Positions 16,705 through 25,700 of a stretch of 64,000 bases of DNA are shown here, piece by piece (position 1 is the first letter of the stretch; each line of letters opens with the position of its first letter). A program made the translations under genes and the position numbers. Source of the DNA: an uncultured Pseudoflavonifractor sp. (GTDB taxonomy: Bacteria; Bacillota; Clostridia; Oscillospirales; Oscillospiraceae); assembly GCF_944387275.1 (NCBI RefSeq), contig NZ_CALXEG010000009.1:1-64000 (forward strand), written 5' to 3'. The notes beneath the pieces are model-generated. The model was given only the letters and a program-made list of their open reading frames with translations, ran no database searches and had not been told where the DNA came from.

Positions 16705-17649
16705 ATGGAAGATGAACGCCTTCTCTATAATATTGCGGTCAGCTACTATGTGAACAAGATGACGCAGCAGGAAATTGCGGACGCAAACAATATATCCCGT
16801 ACCAAGGTCTTTCGGCTCATCACAGAGGCGCAGGAGCGGGGCATCATTGAGGTAATCGTCAACTACCCGGAGTCCTGGCACGTAGAGGCGGAGGGAAAGT
16901 TGCGGGACCACTTCCAAAACAGCAATATTTTTGTCATAAACTGCAAAGACAAGAGCCTGACCGACGCATATGACAGCACTTGTGAGGCCGCTGCCGACTA
17001 TATTGACGGGATCATTTCCAACAAAGCGGTTTTCAGCGTCTCCCGTGGGAAGACCATGTACAAGCTCGTGCAGCATCTCAGGCCCCGCCAGTCCTATCCC
17101 GGCATGGTGATGCGTCAGCTCTCCGGTCTGCTGGAACAGCGTGAGCCCCGGTTTGAAGAGATGACCCTGATCAGAAAGCTGGCCGATCTCTACAGCTGCA
17201 GAGCGCAGTGTTTTGCCCTGCCCTGCATCCTGGAGACCAGCGAACTGAGGAATCAGTTGGTGGAGAGCGGGACTGTGCGGGATATCTTTCAGGCCCAGCA
17301 GGGCGTGAGCATTCACTGCAGCAGCGTCTCCACCCTGGAGCCCTGGGCCTATCATCTGGACCCTCTGGAGTACCAGCGGCTGGAGGCCAGCGGCGCTGTG
17401 GGCTGTATGGGCGGGCTCTTTCTCGGCCAAAATGGTCAGGTGGTGGATACCCCGCTCTACAGCAGAATGATCTCTCCCAGCGAAAAAACGCTGCGTGAAA
17501 TTAAAACCAGAATCTGCATTGCCAGCGGCGGCTATAAGGCCCTCCCTCTGTTGGCGCTGCTGAAGAGCGGCCTTGCCAACGTCTACTTTATGGACTCCAA
17601 TCTGGCCATCAAGGTGCTGAATCTGCTGGAACTGGAACAGATGACATAA
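16705..17649 (+). CDS. SorC/DeoR-type sugar-responsive transcriptional regulator 2
   Basis: A 314-residue paralogue of the preceding gene with the same layout: helix-turn-helix (KMTQQEIADANNISRTKVFR, about 18-37) and a SorC sugar-binding domain with the matching FSVSRGKTMYKLV motif. The two share scattered identities along the whole length, and both end in a similar short helical tail, so they look like an old tandem duplication. The ATG follows GGCAGGAGGATACC. Two different regulators side by side may form heteromers or sense two ligands. A stem-loop follows the stop. Confidence 0.85.
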   Translation: MEDERLLYNIAVSYYVNKMTQQEIADANNISRTKVFRLITEAQERGIIEVIVNYPESWHVEAEGKLRDHFQNSNIFVINCKDKSLTDAYDSTCEAAADYIDGIISNKAVFSVSRGKTMYKLVQHLRPRQSYPGMVMRQLSGLLEQREPRFEEMTLIRKLADLYSCRAQCFALPCILETSELRNQLVESGTVRDIFQAQQGVSIHCSSVSTLEPWAYHLDPLEYQRLEASGAVGCMGGLFLGQNGQVVDTPLYSRMISPSEKTLREIKTRICIASGGYKALPLLALLKSGLANVYFMDSNLAIKVLNLLELEQMT

Positions 17650-17656
17650 CGACAGC

Positions 17657-17690
17657 GCGGGGCTTCAAAGCTGTAGCTTTGAAGCCCCGC
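17657..17690 (+). terminator. Stem-loop after the regulator pair
   Basis: Near-perfect inverted repeat (GCGGGGCTTCAAAGC and its mirror) between convergent genes. There is no strong T run, so termination is likely but not certain. Confidence 0.55.
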
Positions 17691-17763
17691 GCCGCTGTAT
17701 TCTCCTATAAAAGGCGCTCATACGAAAAACGCCGGCAGATAAAATCGGGCTTTTCTTTTCCAA

Positions 17764-19275
17764 TCAATGGCTTGCGTTGGTCTCTTCCGTGTCCAGCATG
17801 CGCCGCTTATACTCTTCCCAGTCGGTAGCGGCCAGCCAGTAGGCCTCCTTGTCCTTACAGCAGTAGTACTGGATCTGGGGCAGCGCGATCATTACCACGC
17901 ACCAGATCACCAGTCCCGCAATGCCCAGGTACTTGATTCCCAGGCCCACGGTGGACATCATGATGGACTGGTCGAAGGGAGCGGCCACGCCCTGGACCGT
18001 CTGCGCCAGACCGTAGACCCAGGCACACAGTCCGCCGAACACCACATCCACCACACCGGTCAGACTGGCGCCGAAAATCAGGCCCTTGATGCCGCCTCTG
18101 TGGTGGCCGAACATACCGGCGGAGGCGTTGTCGAACATCATCTGGGTGAAGCCCATCATCACGATCACGGGGGCGTTGAGGACCACGCCCAGGATGGTCA
18201 TGATAATCATCACGATGGTGCCCCACAGGAAGCCGGCCGTAATGATGTTGGGGTTGCCGCAGTAGCCATAGAAGGCCGCCACGTCGATGCCAGGCAGGAT
18301 GCCCTTCAGGACGCCCTGAGTCAGACCGCTGAAGGCGTCGGTGATCTCGGCCACGAACATCCGCAGGCCGGAGAACAGGATGACCAGGTACAGGGGGAAC
18401 TTTGCAGCAGTGCCGAAGATGTACATCAGGAAGCTGCTCCCCGCGCTCAGGCTGCTGTCGATCTCCATCATGGCTTCCTTGCCGATGATGGCCATGATGA
18501 TGCCGAAGAAGATGAACATCACCAGGAAGCAGGACACGTACACGTCGTCAAAGATGCGCAGCCAGCCGGGCAGCCGCAGGTCGTCCAGGCGCTTGGGCTT
18601 CTTGCCGGTCTTCTTGATGCTGTTCTTTTCTATCTTTTTGCCGACCTCCCATGCGATCCGGTCGGCAAACATCTGTGCATGGCCTACCACCATGCCAACT
18701 CCGTCTGTGAGATCCTGTGCCGGTTCCACCGAGAAATTGGTGGGTACGATGAGGCGCAGCGCCATGATAACGCCGCAGACCACGATCAGTGTGATGTTGT
18801 TGGCATCCGGCATGATGAGATAGATGATCAGGAGGATGCCGAGAGAGGTGTTGGTCAGCAGATGGCCCTGAATGGGGAAGGAGCGGATCTTTGTGACCCG
18901 GCGCAGCAGCACAAAGACGATCATGATCGCCAGTGCCACCACCAGGATGGGGCCCTGAAGGCCGTCGTTGCCGCCCGCATCGGCAAACGCCTGTTTCTGG
19001 GCGGACAGGCCGTAATACGAGTCGTTTACCGTAAGGGTAACGCCGAAAAGGGCTCTCAGTCCATTGAGGATCGGGCGGAAGGTTGTACTGAAACCGCTTG
19101 TGGCCACATTGAATACCAGGTATCCGATATAGCCCTTGACACCGGAGCAGACGCTGTCCAGCACGGGTTTCCGTGCGCACAGCTGTCCGATCATGATCAA
19201 CAGGCCCATAAACAGGGCCGCCGAGGAGAAGATGTTGGTCCAAATCCAGTCAACGATGCTCAGGAAGATCTCCAC
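17764..19275 (-). CDS. PTS IIC permease, ascorbate/galactitol (UlaA/GatC) type
   Basis: A 503-residue polytopic membrane protein with about 11-12 hydrophobic segments. It starts like UlaA/SgaT: a short helix, then ALFMGLLIMIGQLCARKPVL and VKGYIGYLVFNVATSGF. The family moves ascorbate or hexitols and phosphorylates them using IIA and IIB partners. The central GYCGNPNIITAGFLWGTIV segment and the late AGMFGHHRGGIKG segment are like other members. No IIA or IIB gene is present in this element, so it either uses partners encoded elsewhere or has lost them. The start is a GTG at 19275 after GAGGTGAAATA. It is convergent with the SorC-type regulators that may control it. Confidence 0.8.
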   Translation of the reverse strand: MEIFLSIVDWIWTNIFSSAALFMGLLIMIGQLCARKPVLDSVCSGVKGYIGYLVFNVATSGFSTTFRPILNGLRALFGVTLTVNDSYYGLSAQKQAFADAGGNDGLQGPILVVALAIMIVFVLLRRVTKIRSFPIQGHLLTNTSLGILLIIYLIMPDANNITLIVVCGVIMALRLIVPTNFSVEPAQDLTDGVGMVVGHAQMFADRIAWEVGKKIEKNSIKKTGKKPKRLDDLRLPGWLRIFDDVYVSCFLVMFIFFGIIMAIIGKEAMMEIDSSLSAGSSFLMYIFGTAAKFPLYLVILFSGLRMFVAEITDAFSGLTQGVLKGILPGIDVAAFYGYCGNPNIITAGFLWGTIVMIIMTILGVVLNAPVIVMMGFTQMMFDNASAGMFGHHRGGIKGLIFGASLTGVVDVVFGGLCAWVYGLAQTVQGVAAPFDQSIMMSTVGLGIKYLGIAGLVIWCVVMIALPQIQYYCCKDKEAYWLAATDWEEYKRRMLDTEETNASH

Positions 19276-19432
19276 ACTATTTCACCTCACATTTTATTTT
19301 GACCTTTGCTGCTTCCGTTGTAACGTATTCGTCAGGAAATGGTTGTCCATTCCGCCGCTTTTATCTGCCGGTTGTCTGGTCTGTACCCGGATGCTATGTC
19401 CGCTTCTTCTCTGAAGCGCAGTGAATGACGAA

Positions 19433-19461
19433 GGGGGCCTTTCCATAATGGAAAGGCCCCC
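19433..19461 (-). terminator. Hairpin at the end of recombinase 1
   Basis: GGGGGCCTTTCC / GGAAAGGCCCCC hairpin touching the recombinase stop codon. The following bases on the minus strand (TTCGTC) are only weakly T-rich. Confidence 0.55.
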
Positions 19462-21005
19462 TACTGCTGTATCAGTCCAAGCTGGTCGGAAAAGGTATAG
19501 GTGATCTCCATGTGCCCGTCCGCAAAAACCAGGATCTGCTTCACCGCCTCCGCCACGGTGACCCGGTCCAGCCCGGTCAGCCTTCCCTGCCGGACCAGCG
19601 CCTCCACCCATGGGTTTGGCGCGGTCTCCTCCCCGCCGCCCGGCAGCCCCTTCAGCTGGGCGGCGAGTTCCCGCTCCTGGCGCTCGTAGTCCTCCCGGTA
19701 GCGCAGGAAGTCCTGCCGGCTGATGAGTCCCTCCCGGTAGTCCTCATAGGATGCCTTTTTCAGCCGGTAGAGCCGCTCCAGCCCCTCCTCCAGCCGCCCC
19801 CGCTGGTCCCGGGGACCGGGGGCAGTCCAGGCTTCCGCCTCGTCCGCCAGGCCCCCGAGGTCCCGGACTCCGGATATGACCTGGTTCAGGTCCTCCAGCA
19901 CGATCTCCTCCAGCAGAACGTGGGAGATGCTGTGCTTGCTGCACACGGCGGGACCGTACCGCTTGTAGGAGCCGCAGCTGTAGTAGATCCCCCCGGCGCT
20001 CCTGGTCTTTACCATGGCCCGTCCGCAGTCGCCGCAGCGGAGGAACCCGGCAAAGGGGCTCTGGTTCCCCTCAAAGCTCAGCGCTCGGGTCCGCTTCTCC
20101 AGCAGCGACTGCACCCGCTCCCACTGCTCCCGGCTGATGATGGCCTCGTGGGTGTCGGGCACCACCGCCCAGTCCTTCCGGTCCCTCTGCCTCGCCCTGC
20201 CGTGCATGGCGGGCCGCAGGCTCCGCCCCTGCTCCATGTCCCCCGCGTACATCTGGTTGCGCAGCATCCGGTGGACCGTGGCGTAGGTCCAGTAGGTGGT
20301 CTTGTCCATCCTGCGGCCGTTGTGGTACCGCTCCCCCAGGATCCGCTTGTACTCGCTGGGACTGGGGATCCCCTCCTGGTTCAGGCACTTGGCGATCCTG
20401 ACCTTTCCCCAGCCGCCCTCGAACAGGTCGAAGATCCGCCGCACCACCTGGGCGGCGGGGGGGTCGATGAGCAGGCGGTTGTGGTTTTCCGGGTCCTTCC
20501 GGTAGCCGTAGCTGGCAAAGGCCCCCACAAACTCCCCCCGCTCCTGCTTGGTGCGGATGGCGGAGCGCACCTTGTCCGAGATGTCCCGGGCGTACTGGGT
20601 GTTGAAGATGTTCTTCATGGGCAGCAGCATGTCGTACCGGCCTGCGGCGCTGTCCACGTGGTCGTTGACCGCGATAAACCGCACCCCCCGGGCGGGGAAC
20701 TCCCGCTCCAGATACCGCCCCACTTCGATGTAGTCCCGTCCGAACCGGGACAGGTCCTTGACCAGCACGCAGTTTACCCTGCCCTGTCGGATGTCCTCCT
20801 CCATGCGGCGGAAGGCGGGGCGGTCGAAATTGGTGCCGGTGTAGCCGTCGTCCTGGTAGAAGTCCGCCAGGCGCAGCTCCGGCCGGGCGGCTATGTACTG
20901 CTCCAGCAGCTTGCGCTGGTTGGCGATGCTGTCGCTCTCCGCCTTGTCCCCGTCCTCCCGGGACAGGCGCAGGTAGCCCGCCGTGCTCCACACCTCCAAA
21001 CCCAT
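19461..21005 (-). CDS. Large serine recombinase, element 1
   Basis: A 514-residue site-specific recombinase of the large serine (TnpX/TndX/phiC31-like) group, which cuts and rejoins attachment sites via a 5'-phosphoserine link. The resolvase domain contains the catalytic serine in YLRLSREDGD (Ser15) and the CVLVKDLSRFGRDYIEVGRY motif. A recombinase domain follows (FVGAFASYGYRKD through TVHRMLRNQMYAGD). The zinc ribbon (LRCGDCGRAM, then YYSCGSYKRYGPAVC) and a coiled-coil region (about 410-470) complete the order. Length is normal. The ATG at 21005 follows AAGGGGGCGAG. It is the only recombinase in element 1 and so the natural candidate for its mobility. Confidence 0.93.
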   Translation of the reverse strand: MGLEVWSTAGYLRLSREDGDKAESDSIANQRKLLEQYIAARPELRLADFYQDDGYTGTNFDRPAFRRMEEDIRQGRVNCVLVKDLSRFGRDYIEVGRYLEREFPARGVRFIAVNDHVDSAAGRYDMLLPMKNIFNTQYARDISDKVRSAIRTKQERGEFVGAFASYGYRKDPENHNRLLIDPPAAQVVRRIFDLFEGGWGKVRIAKCLNQEGIPSPSEYKRILGERYHNGRRMDKTTYWTYATVHRMLRNQMYAGDMEQGRSLRPAMHGRARQRDRKDWAVVPDTHEAIISREQWERVQSLLEKRTRALSFEGNQSPFAGFLRCGDCGRAMVKTRSAGGIYYSCGSYKRYGPAVCSKHSISHVLLEEIVLEDLNQVISGVRDLGGLADEAEAWTAPGPRDQRGRLEEGLERLYRLKKASYEDYREGLISRQDFLRYREDYERQERELAAQLKGLPGGGEETAPNPWVEALVRQGRLTGLDRVTVAEAVKQILVFADGHMEITYTFSDQLGLIQQ

Positions 21006-21029
21006 CTCGCCCCCTTTTATGGAAACAGC

Positions 21030-21146
21030 TCACTTCCTGTGGGCCTTGATCAGGGCCCGCACCAGGGACTCCGGGTCCCTGGCGCCGTCGAACCGGCGGG
21101 ATATCCGCCACGAGGCCCGCTCCCCCGGCCTGCTGCGTTGGGCCAC
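21030..21146 (-). CDS. Tiny gene upstream of recombinase 1 (candidate)
   Basis: A 38-codon frame starting with GTG at 21146, with a perfect AGGAGG (21154-21159) seven bases upstream, ending 24 bases before the recombinase start. The product is basic (MAQRSRPGERASWRISRRFD) and ends in a likely helix (ESLVRALIKAHRK). It is too short for a family call. A recombination directionality factor or a leader peptide are possibilities; both are speculation. A similar tiny frame precedes the second recombinase. Confidence 0.45.
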   Translation of the reverse strand: MAQRSRPGERASWRISRRFDGARDPESLVRALIKAHRK

Positions 21147-21221
21147 GGCGTGTCCTCCTCTCCTGCGTTCTCTCCCCATTGTATGCATCCCCGGAGCGGC
21201 AATATGCCGGGCCGGGCAAAC

Positions 21222-21273
21222 AAAAAGAGCCCTCACACCGGCCATTCTCTTCAGGCCGGTGTGAGGGCTCTTT
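21222..21273 (-). terminator. Terminator of the beta-helix gene
   Basis: AAAGAGCCCTCACACCGGCC and its mirror form a 20-bp stem, followed by TTTTTG on the minus strand. Confidence 0.85.
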
Positions 21274-21347
21274 CCTGTTCTGTCCGCTGTCCCCCGCCGG
21301 AAGCGGGGAGATGTCCGGTTTTCCGGCGCCTGGGCCCTGGGAAACCG

Positions 21348-22013
21348 TTACTTCTCCTGCCGGGGGACGATGTGGTCCTTGTCCTTGTAGATGCAATTGG
21401 CGGGAATCACGCCCCGGACGCAGGAGGTGGGATAGACGCTGCTGTGCCGGCCCAGGATGGTGCCCGGGTTGAGGACCGAGTTGCAGCCCACCTCCACAAA
21501 GTCGCCCAGGATAGCGCCCATCTTCTTCCGTCCGGTGGGCATGTCGGTCTCCCCCTTCACCACCACCAGGGTCTTGTCCGACTTCACGTTGGAGGTGATG
21601 GACCCGGCGCCCATGTGGCTCTTGTAGCCCAGGATGGAGTCGCCCACATAGTTGTAGTGGGGGGTCTGGACATTGTCGAAGAGGATGACGTTTTTCAGCT
21701 CCACCGAGTTGCCCACCACGCAGTGGGCGCCCACAAGGGCGGAGCCCCGGATAAAGGCGCAGTGGCGCACCTCGGTCTCAGGCCCGATGATGCAGGGCGC
21801 GCCCAGATAGGCGGTGGGGGCCACCACGGCGGTCTTGTGGACCCAGACGTGCTCCTGGGGCTGGCTGTACTCCTCCGGGGAGAGCTGGCTGCCCAGGGAG
21901 AGGATCATCTCCTTGATGCCGTCCAGGGCCTCCCAGGGGTACTGGAACTGGCTGAGGTACTCCCCCGCCATGGTGTGGGACAGATCGAGCAGATCGGAAA
22001 TGGTGATGTTCAT
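21348..22013 (-). CDS. Left-handed beta-helix (hexapeptide-repeat) protein, GlmU-C-like
   Basis: A 221-residue protein whose middle and C-terminal parts are hexapeptide repeats ([LIV]-G-x4 pattern: AYLGAPCIIGPETEVRHCAF, ALVGAHCVVGNSVELKNVIL, GAGSITSNVKSDKT). Such repeats fold into a left-handed beta-helix and are typical of acyl- and nucleotidyl-transferases. The sequence resembles the C-terminal acetyltransferase half of GlmU and proteins annotated as UDP-N-acetylglucosamine pyrophosphorylase-like, but the N-terminal nucleotidyl-transferase domain is absent. Substrate unknown; a cell-wall precursor would be a guess. The ATG at 22013 follows GGGAGGTCCC. It lies inside element 1, beside the right attachment site. 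Confidence 0.75.
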   Translation of the reverse strand: MNITISDLLDLSHTMAGEYLSQFQYPWEALDGIKEMILSLGSQLSPEEYSQPQEHVWVHKTAVVAPTAYLGAPCIIGPETEVRHCAFIRGSALVGAHCVVGNSVELKNVILFDNVQTPHYNYVGDSILGYKSHMGAGSITSNVKSDKTLVVVKGETDMPTGRKKMGAILGDFVEVGCNSVLNPGTILGRHSSVYPTSCVRGVIPANCIYKDKDHIVPRQEK

Positions 22014-22179
22014 CAATATGGGACCTCCCATTTTTCAGTTTTATATGGTTCTTTGACCCCATGCCCGGCACTCTACTCCGAACGCCGGGCATTTCCCGTC
22101 TCTTTATGCCATTCCACTTCATGATAGCACAAAGCAGCGCAAAATACCACTCGCATTTGACGCTTCGGCGCCAAAAACA

Positions 22180-22205
22180 GCGCCGCAATGTGACGTCACC
22201 CTGGG
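22180..22205 (+). other. Right attachment site of element 1
   Basis: GCGCCGC (22180-22186), 13 bases, core CCTGGG (22200-22205), after which the deacetylase reading frame resumes. It mirrors the left site at 15440-15465. Confidence 0.75.
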
Positions 22206-22570
22206 GGAACGAGGACACCCAGGAGCTCATCGACATTCTGGGGCGGTACAATGTGAAGGCCACCTTCTTTGTGGTAGGAGGCTGGGTGGACAAATACCCC
22301 GAGTCGGTCAAGGCCCTCCACGACGCGGGCCACGAGGTGATGAACCACTCCAACACCCACGCCCACATGTCCAAACTCTCCCGGGAGGAGATCATCGCCG
22401 ACGTGGAGACGTGCAGCGACAAGATCGAGGCGGTCACCGGCGTACGGCCCACCCTGATCCGCCCCCCCTACGGCGAGTACAACGACACGGTCATCAGCGC
22501 CATCCGCTCCATCGGCATGGAGCCCATCCAGTGGGACGTGGATGTTTCCCCAACAGCTTCAAGGGCCTGA
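22200..22570 (+). pseudogene. pdaB: Polysaccharide deacetylase (PdaB type), middle piece
   Basis: Second piece of the split deacetylase. From the CCTGGG it reads WGNEDTQELIDILGRYNVKA and contains the HxxxH metal-binding motif (NHSNTHAHM) and the RPPYGEYN motif of the NodB fold. It stops matching the family at MEPIQWDV, exactly at a GA dinucleotide (22541-22542), and runs into a stop at 22568-22570. The expected next residues, DSLDWKD, begin at 59945. There are no internal stops or frameshifts. It has no start codon of its own, though an open frame runs in from the element. It is codons 62-175 of the rebuilt 255-residue protein. Confidence 0.9.
22528..22569 (+). other. Left attachment site of element 2
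   Basis: Chromosomal half: CCAGT, 8 bases, core GA (22541-22542). Element half: 9 bases, then AACAGCTTCAAG (22552-22563), 2 bases, CCTG. The right site carries the mirror images at the same distances (CAGG, 2 bases, CTTGAAGCTGTT, 9 bases, GA, 8 bases, ACTGG). This is textbook attB/attP symmetry around a 2-bp serine-integrase crossover. Confidence 0.85.
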
Positions 22571-22619
22571 TACATCAAAGTTTCAGAAGCAGCAGTCATA
22601 TTCTGCCTATAAAGGCAGC

Positions 22620-22667
22620 AAGGAAGTCAGCCGGACATTTTTGCAAAAATGTCCGGCTGACTTCCTT
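22620..22667. repeat. 48-base perfect palindrome near the left end of element 2
   Basis: AAGGAAGTCAGCCGGACA continues to a 24-base arm whose exact reverse complement follows without spacer. It could be a terminator for the protease gene (stop at 22738, minus strand) or a repeat-family element. No long T run follows on either strand. Confidence 0.7.
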
Positions 22668-22737
22668 TGTATCTTAGCAGTTAAATTTTCCCCGTAGGAC
22701 CGCCGCAATCGGCTCAGAACGAAGACCGAGTGGCGTT

Positions 22738-25700
22738 TTACTCCGCCTGCGCACGGTAGAGGAAGGTCACGGTCTGGCTGCGGGTGCAGGTTGCGTTGGG
22801 GGCAAAGGCAGTCGCGGTCACACCCTGGGTGACGCCGCTCTCCGCAGCCCACAGCACCGCGTCGTAGTAGTACGCGCCCGCCTGGACGTCGCTGAATCGG
22901 TTCGTTCCGCTGGTAGCGGGAGATCCGGCATAGCGGTACAGGAAGGTGACGAACTCGCCGCGGGTCACCGTGGCGTCCGGGCTGAAGGTGGTAGCGGAGG
23001 TGCCGTTGGTAATGCCCTGCTCCACCGCCCACTGGACGGCATCCGTATAGTATGTATCAGCCTTTACATCCTCAAAAGCACTGGTGCCGGACTGGGGTGC
23101 CGGGCAGCCCGCAGCGCGCCACAGGAACGTCACTACCTCGCCGCGGGTACAATCCGCGTTCGGCCCGAAGGTGGTGGCGGAGGTGCCATTGGTGATGCTC
23201 TCCTTCACCGCCCAGGCCACAGCCTCGGCATACCACTCGCCGGACTTCACATCAGTAAAGGGGATGTCAGTGTCCTCGTCGGAATCACCGGGCTCGGGCT
23301 TGGTGGACGGGATGTCGGGAAGCGGAATGCCGGGAACCTCAGGCTTGCTCTCCACGGTCAGGCTGACCTCCGGGCACAGCTCCGTCGTGTCAAAGCTGGA
23401 CAGGTCCATCTGGTACAGGTCGGTAACCGTTAGGTTCATGTAGGCCTCCTGATCCGCGGTATCATCCGCCACCTCGAACAGGAAGCTCAGCAGCGTTCCC
23501 GTTCCCTGGATGTCCGTATCATTTGCAAAGGCCGCCTTTACCGTTCCCTTGCTGGTCTGGGAATCGACAGACGCGCCGCCGGTTCCAAAGGGCGCGTTGA
23601 CAGCCACCTCAGCGTTCTCCAGCATGTCGCCCACGGTTACCTTCACAAGGTTCAGCACATCGTCAGAGTAGTGGAAGATCAGATTGCCGGCAGCAAATCC
23701 GAACTTGTTTTCTGTCACATCCAGGGTAACCGTCACAAAGTCGCCCTCACAGGCCTTCTCCGGGCTGCTGATACGGACGGCCAGATCTCCGTTGGTGGGC
23801 ACAGGGTCTACCGGCCCTGTCTGCTCGGCGTCAGTGACGGTGACCACACAGTAGGCGGTCTGATCCTCATAGCTGGCACAAATGCGGGTCTTGCCGGCCT
23901 TTACAGCGGTAATGACGCCGGCGGCATCCACGGTGGCCACGCTCTCGTCTTCGCTGGTAAAGGAAACGTCTTCCGCAGCCGCGCCGTACACCGTGAGGCT
24001 GCCTGTCTCGGCTACCTGCAGGTCCATTGCGGCGGGAGCCATCCCAAAGCTGGCCGGTTCGCCCGGGGAGATGCTCTCATCGACAGTTTCATTGAAGGCG
24101 TAGTCGCCCAGCAGCACGCCCAGATTGGTATGCCCGGTCACATCGAACTCCACCACAGTGGTGGCACCCCGCTGGAACTCCGCCACGGGCGTCTCAAAGA
24201 TTTTCTCCTGCGTGTCCATATCCTGTACCAGGATATAGGCCAGATAGTGGTTATCCCGAGCCTTCAGGCGAGCCATCGTCTTCTCTCCGGCCTGGTAGGT
24301 GGTAAGGCTCACCAGCTCAGGGGCGCTGTTGTCGATGGTGATCGGCATGGACCAGGTCTGTTCACCGCGGGCATAGTCCAGCTCTGCATGCACGGGCAGT
24401 TCCACGGTCGTCCCATCCGGCAGATAGTTGTCATTGGCATCCGTGCCGTACCACACAATGGGCTCCACTGCGGGCACACACATGCCTGCCGAGCTCATGT
24501 AGTAGCTCTTGGGCACATAGAACGCAGTATCCTGCCAGTACACATCGCCGGTCTCCGTGTCGGTGATCGCATAGCGGATGGTCTTGGCATTGCGCAGCAG
24601 CGAGACATAGAGGCCGCTGATGGCAAAAACGCCCTGCTGCTCCCCGTTCTGCACCGCTTCCTGGGTGGTCATGGAGATCCGGTCGGCATAGAAGGGCACG
24701 CCGTCGGGGTGCTCGGAATCCTGCATCTCCCAGTAGGGGTTGAAGCCCAGCTCAAAGTAGGAGTTGTTTTCCAGCTCACCGGTCTCCTCATTGGGATAGA
24801 TGACGCCGCTGAACGCGCAGTTCTCATACTGGCTGGACATACTGTCCACGCCGTCGGCGTAGGTGCCCTGATCCATGATGCTGGGCGCCGCCCAGTCGCC
24901 GTAGTAGCCCATGTAGGGCAGGGACAGAGTCACGCCGTTGTTCCCGTCTCCCACGGGGGTCAGAGTCACATAGCCCTCCACATACATGCCGTTGGCAAAA
25001 TTCTCGTTGAGGTACGCCTTGGCCTGGTTGGAAAGCTGGAGCTGAATGGTAACCGTCTCGGTGCTGTTGGCGTTGACCTTCACGGTCTTGCCGGTCATAT
25101 AGTTGATGCTGGTCAGGTCCGTCAGGTCGTAGGGCTTCTCGGCGATGAAGCTGAGGCCGTCCTGCTCCAGCACGCTCTCCGTCATCACCTGGGTATCCAG
25201 CGCAAAGGTAACCGAGGTATCCGCAAAGTTGGTCACATTGAAGGTCAGCGTGTAGGCGCCCCGCCTGTCGGCGTCGTCGCCCAGCTCGATCTTGGGGCGG
25301 TTCATCCCATCCACTGTCAGGTAGGAGGTGGTGCTCATGGCCTTTTCCACCTGCACCAGGCCAGCACCCTGCCGCCGGGGAGAATATGTATGGCCGTCCT
25401 CGTCCTGCAGCTGCGCAGCGGTGTTCATCAGCAGCGTATTGGCCAGCAGGTTGCTTTCATAGCCGGTCAGCCCCTCGAATGCCACATAGTTGGAGCTGGT
25501 CTTGTCCTTCATGTACTGCCGCACCAGGAGGGCGCAGCCGGCCAGGTTGGGGCAGGCCATGGAGGTGCCGCTGGAGCTGCCATAGGTGTTGTTGTCCAGG
25601 GAGGAGTAGACATTGCCGCCCACAGCGGTGATGTCCGGCTCCAGCCGCAGATCCGGCGTAGCGCCCCAGGAGGAGAAAATGCTCATCCGGTAGCCATCGC

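Larger units (their letters stand above)
15443..22202. mobile_element. Element 1: 6,760-bp serine-recombinase island inside pdaB
   Basis: Everything between the two CCTGGG copies interrupts the deacetylase at codon 62, and removing 6,760 bp restores the frame. Contents: two SorC-type regulators, a PTS IIC permease, a large serine recombinase with a tiny upstream gene, and a beta-helix protein. I see no phage, plasmid or conjugation gene. The recombinase is not at the element edge; about 1.2 kb with the beta-helix gene lies between it and the right end. Confidence 0.8.

Noticed and set aside
22061-22570. Treating the frame that runs into the middle deacetylase piece as a working fusion gene
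   Set aside because: The 46 codons before the core come from the island and have no ribosome site, and the product would lack both the anchor and the last catalytic motifs.
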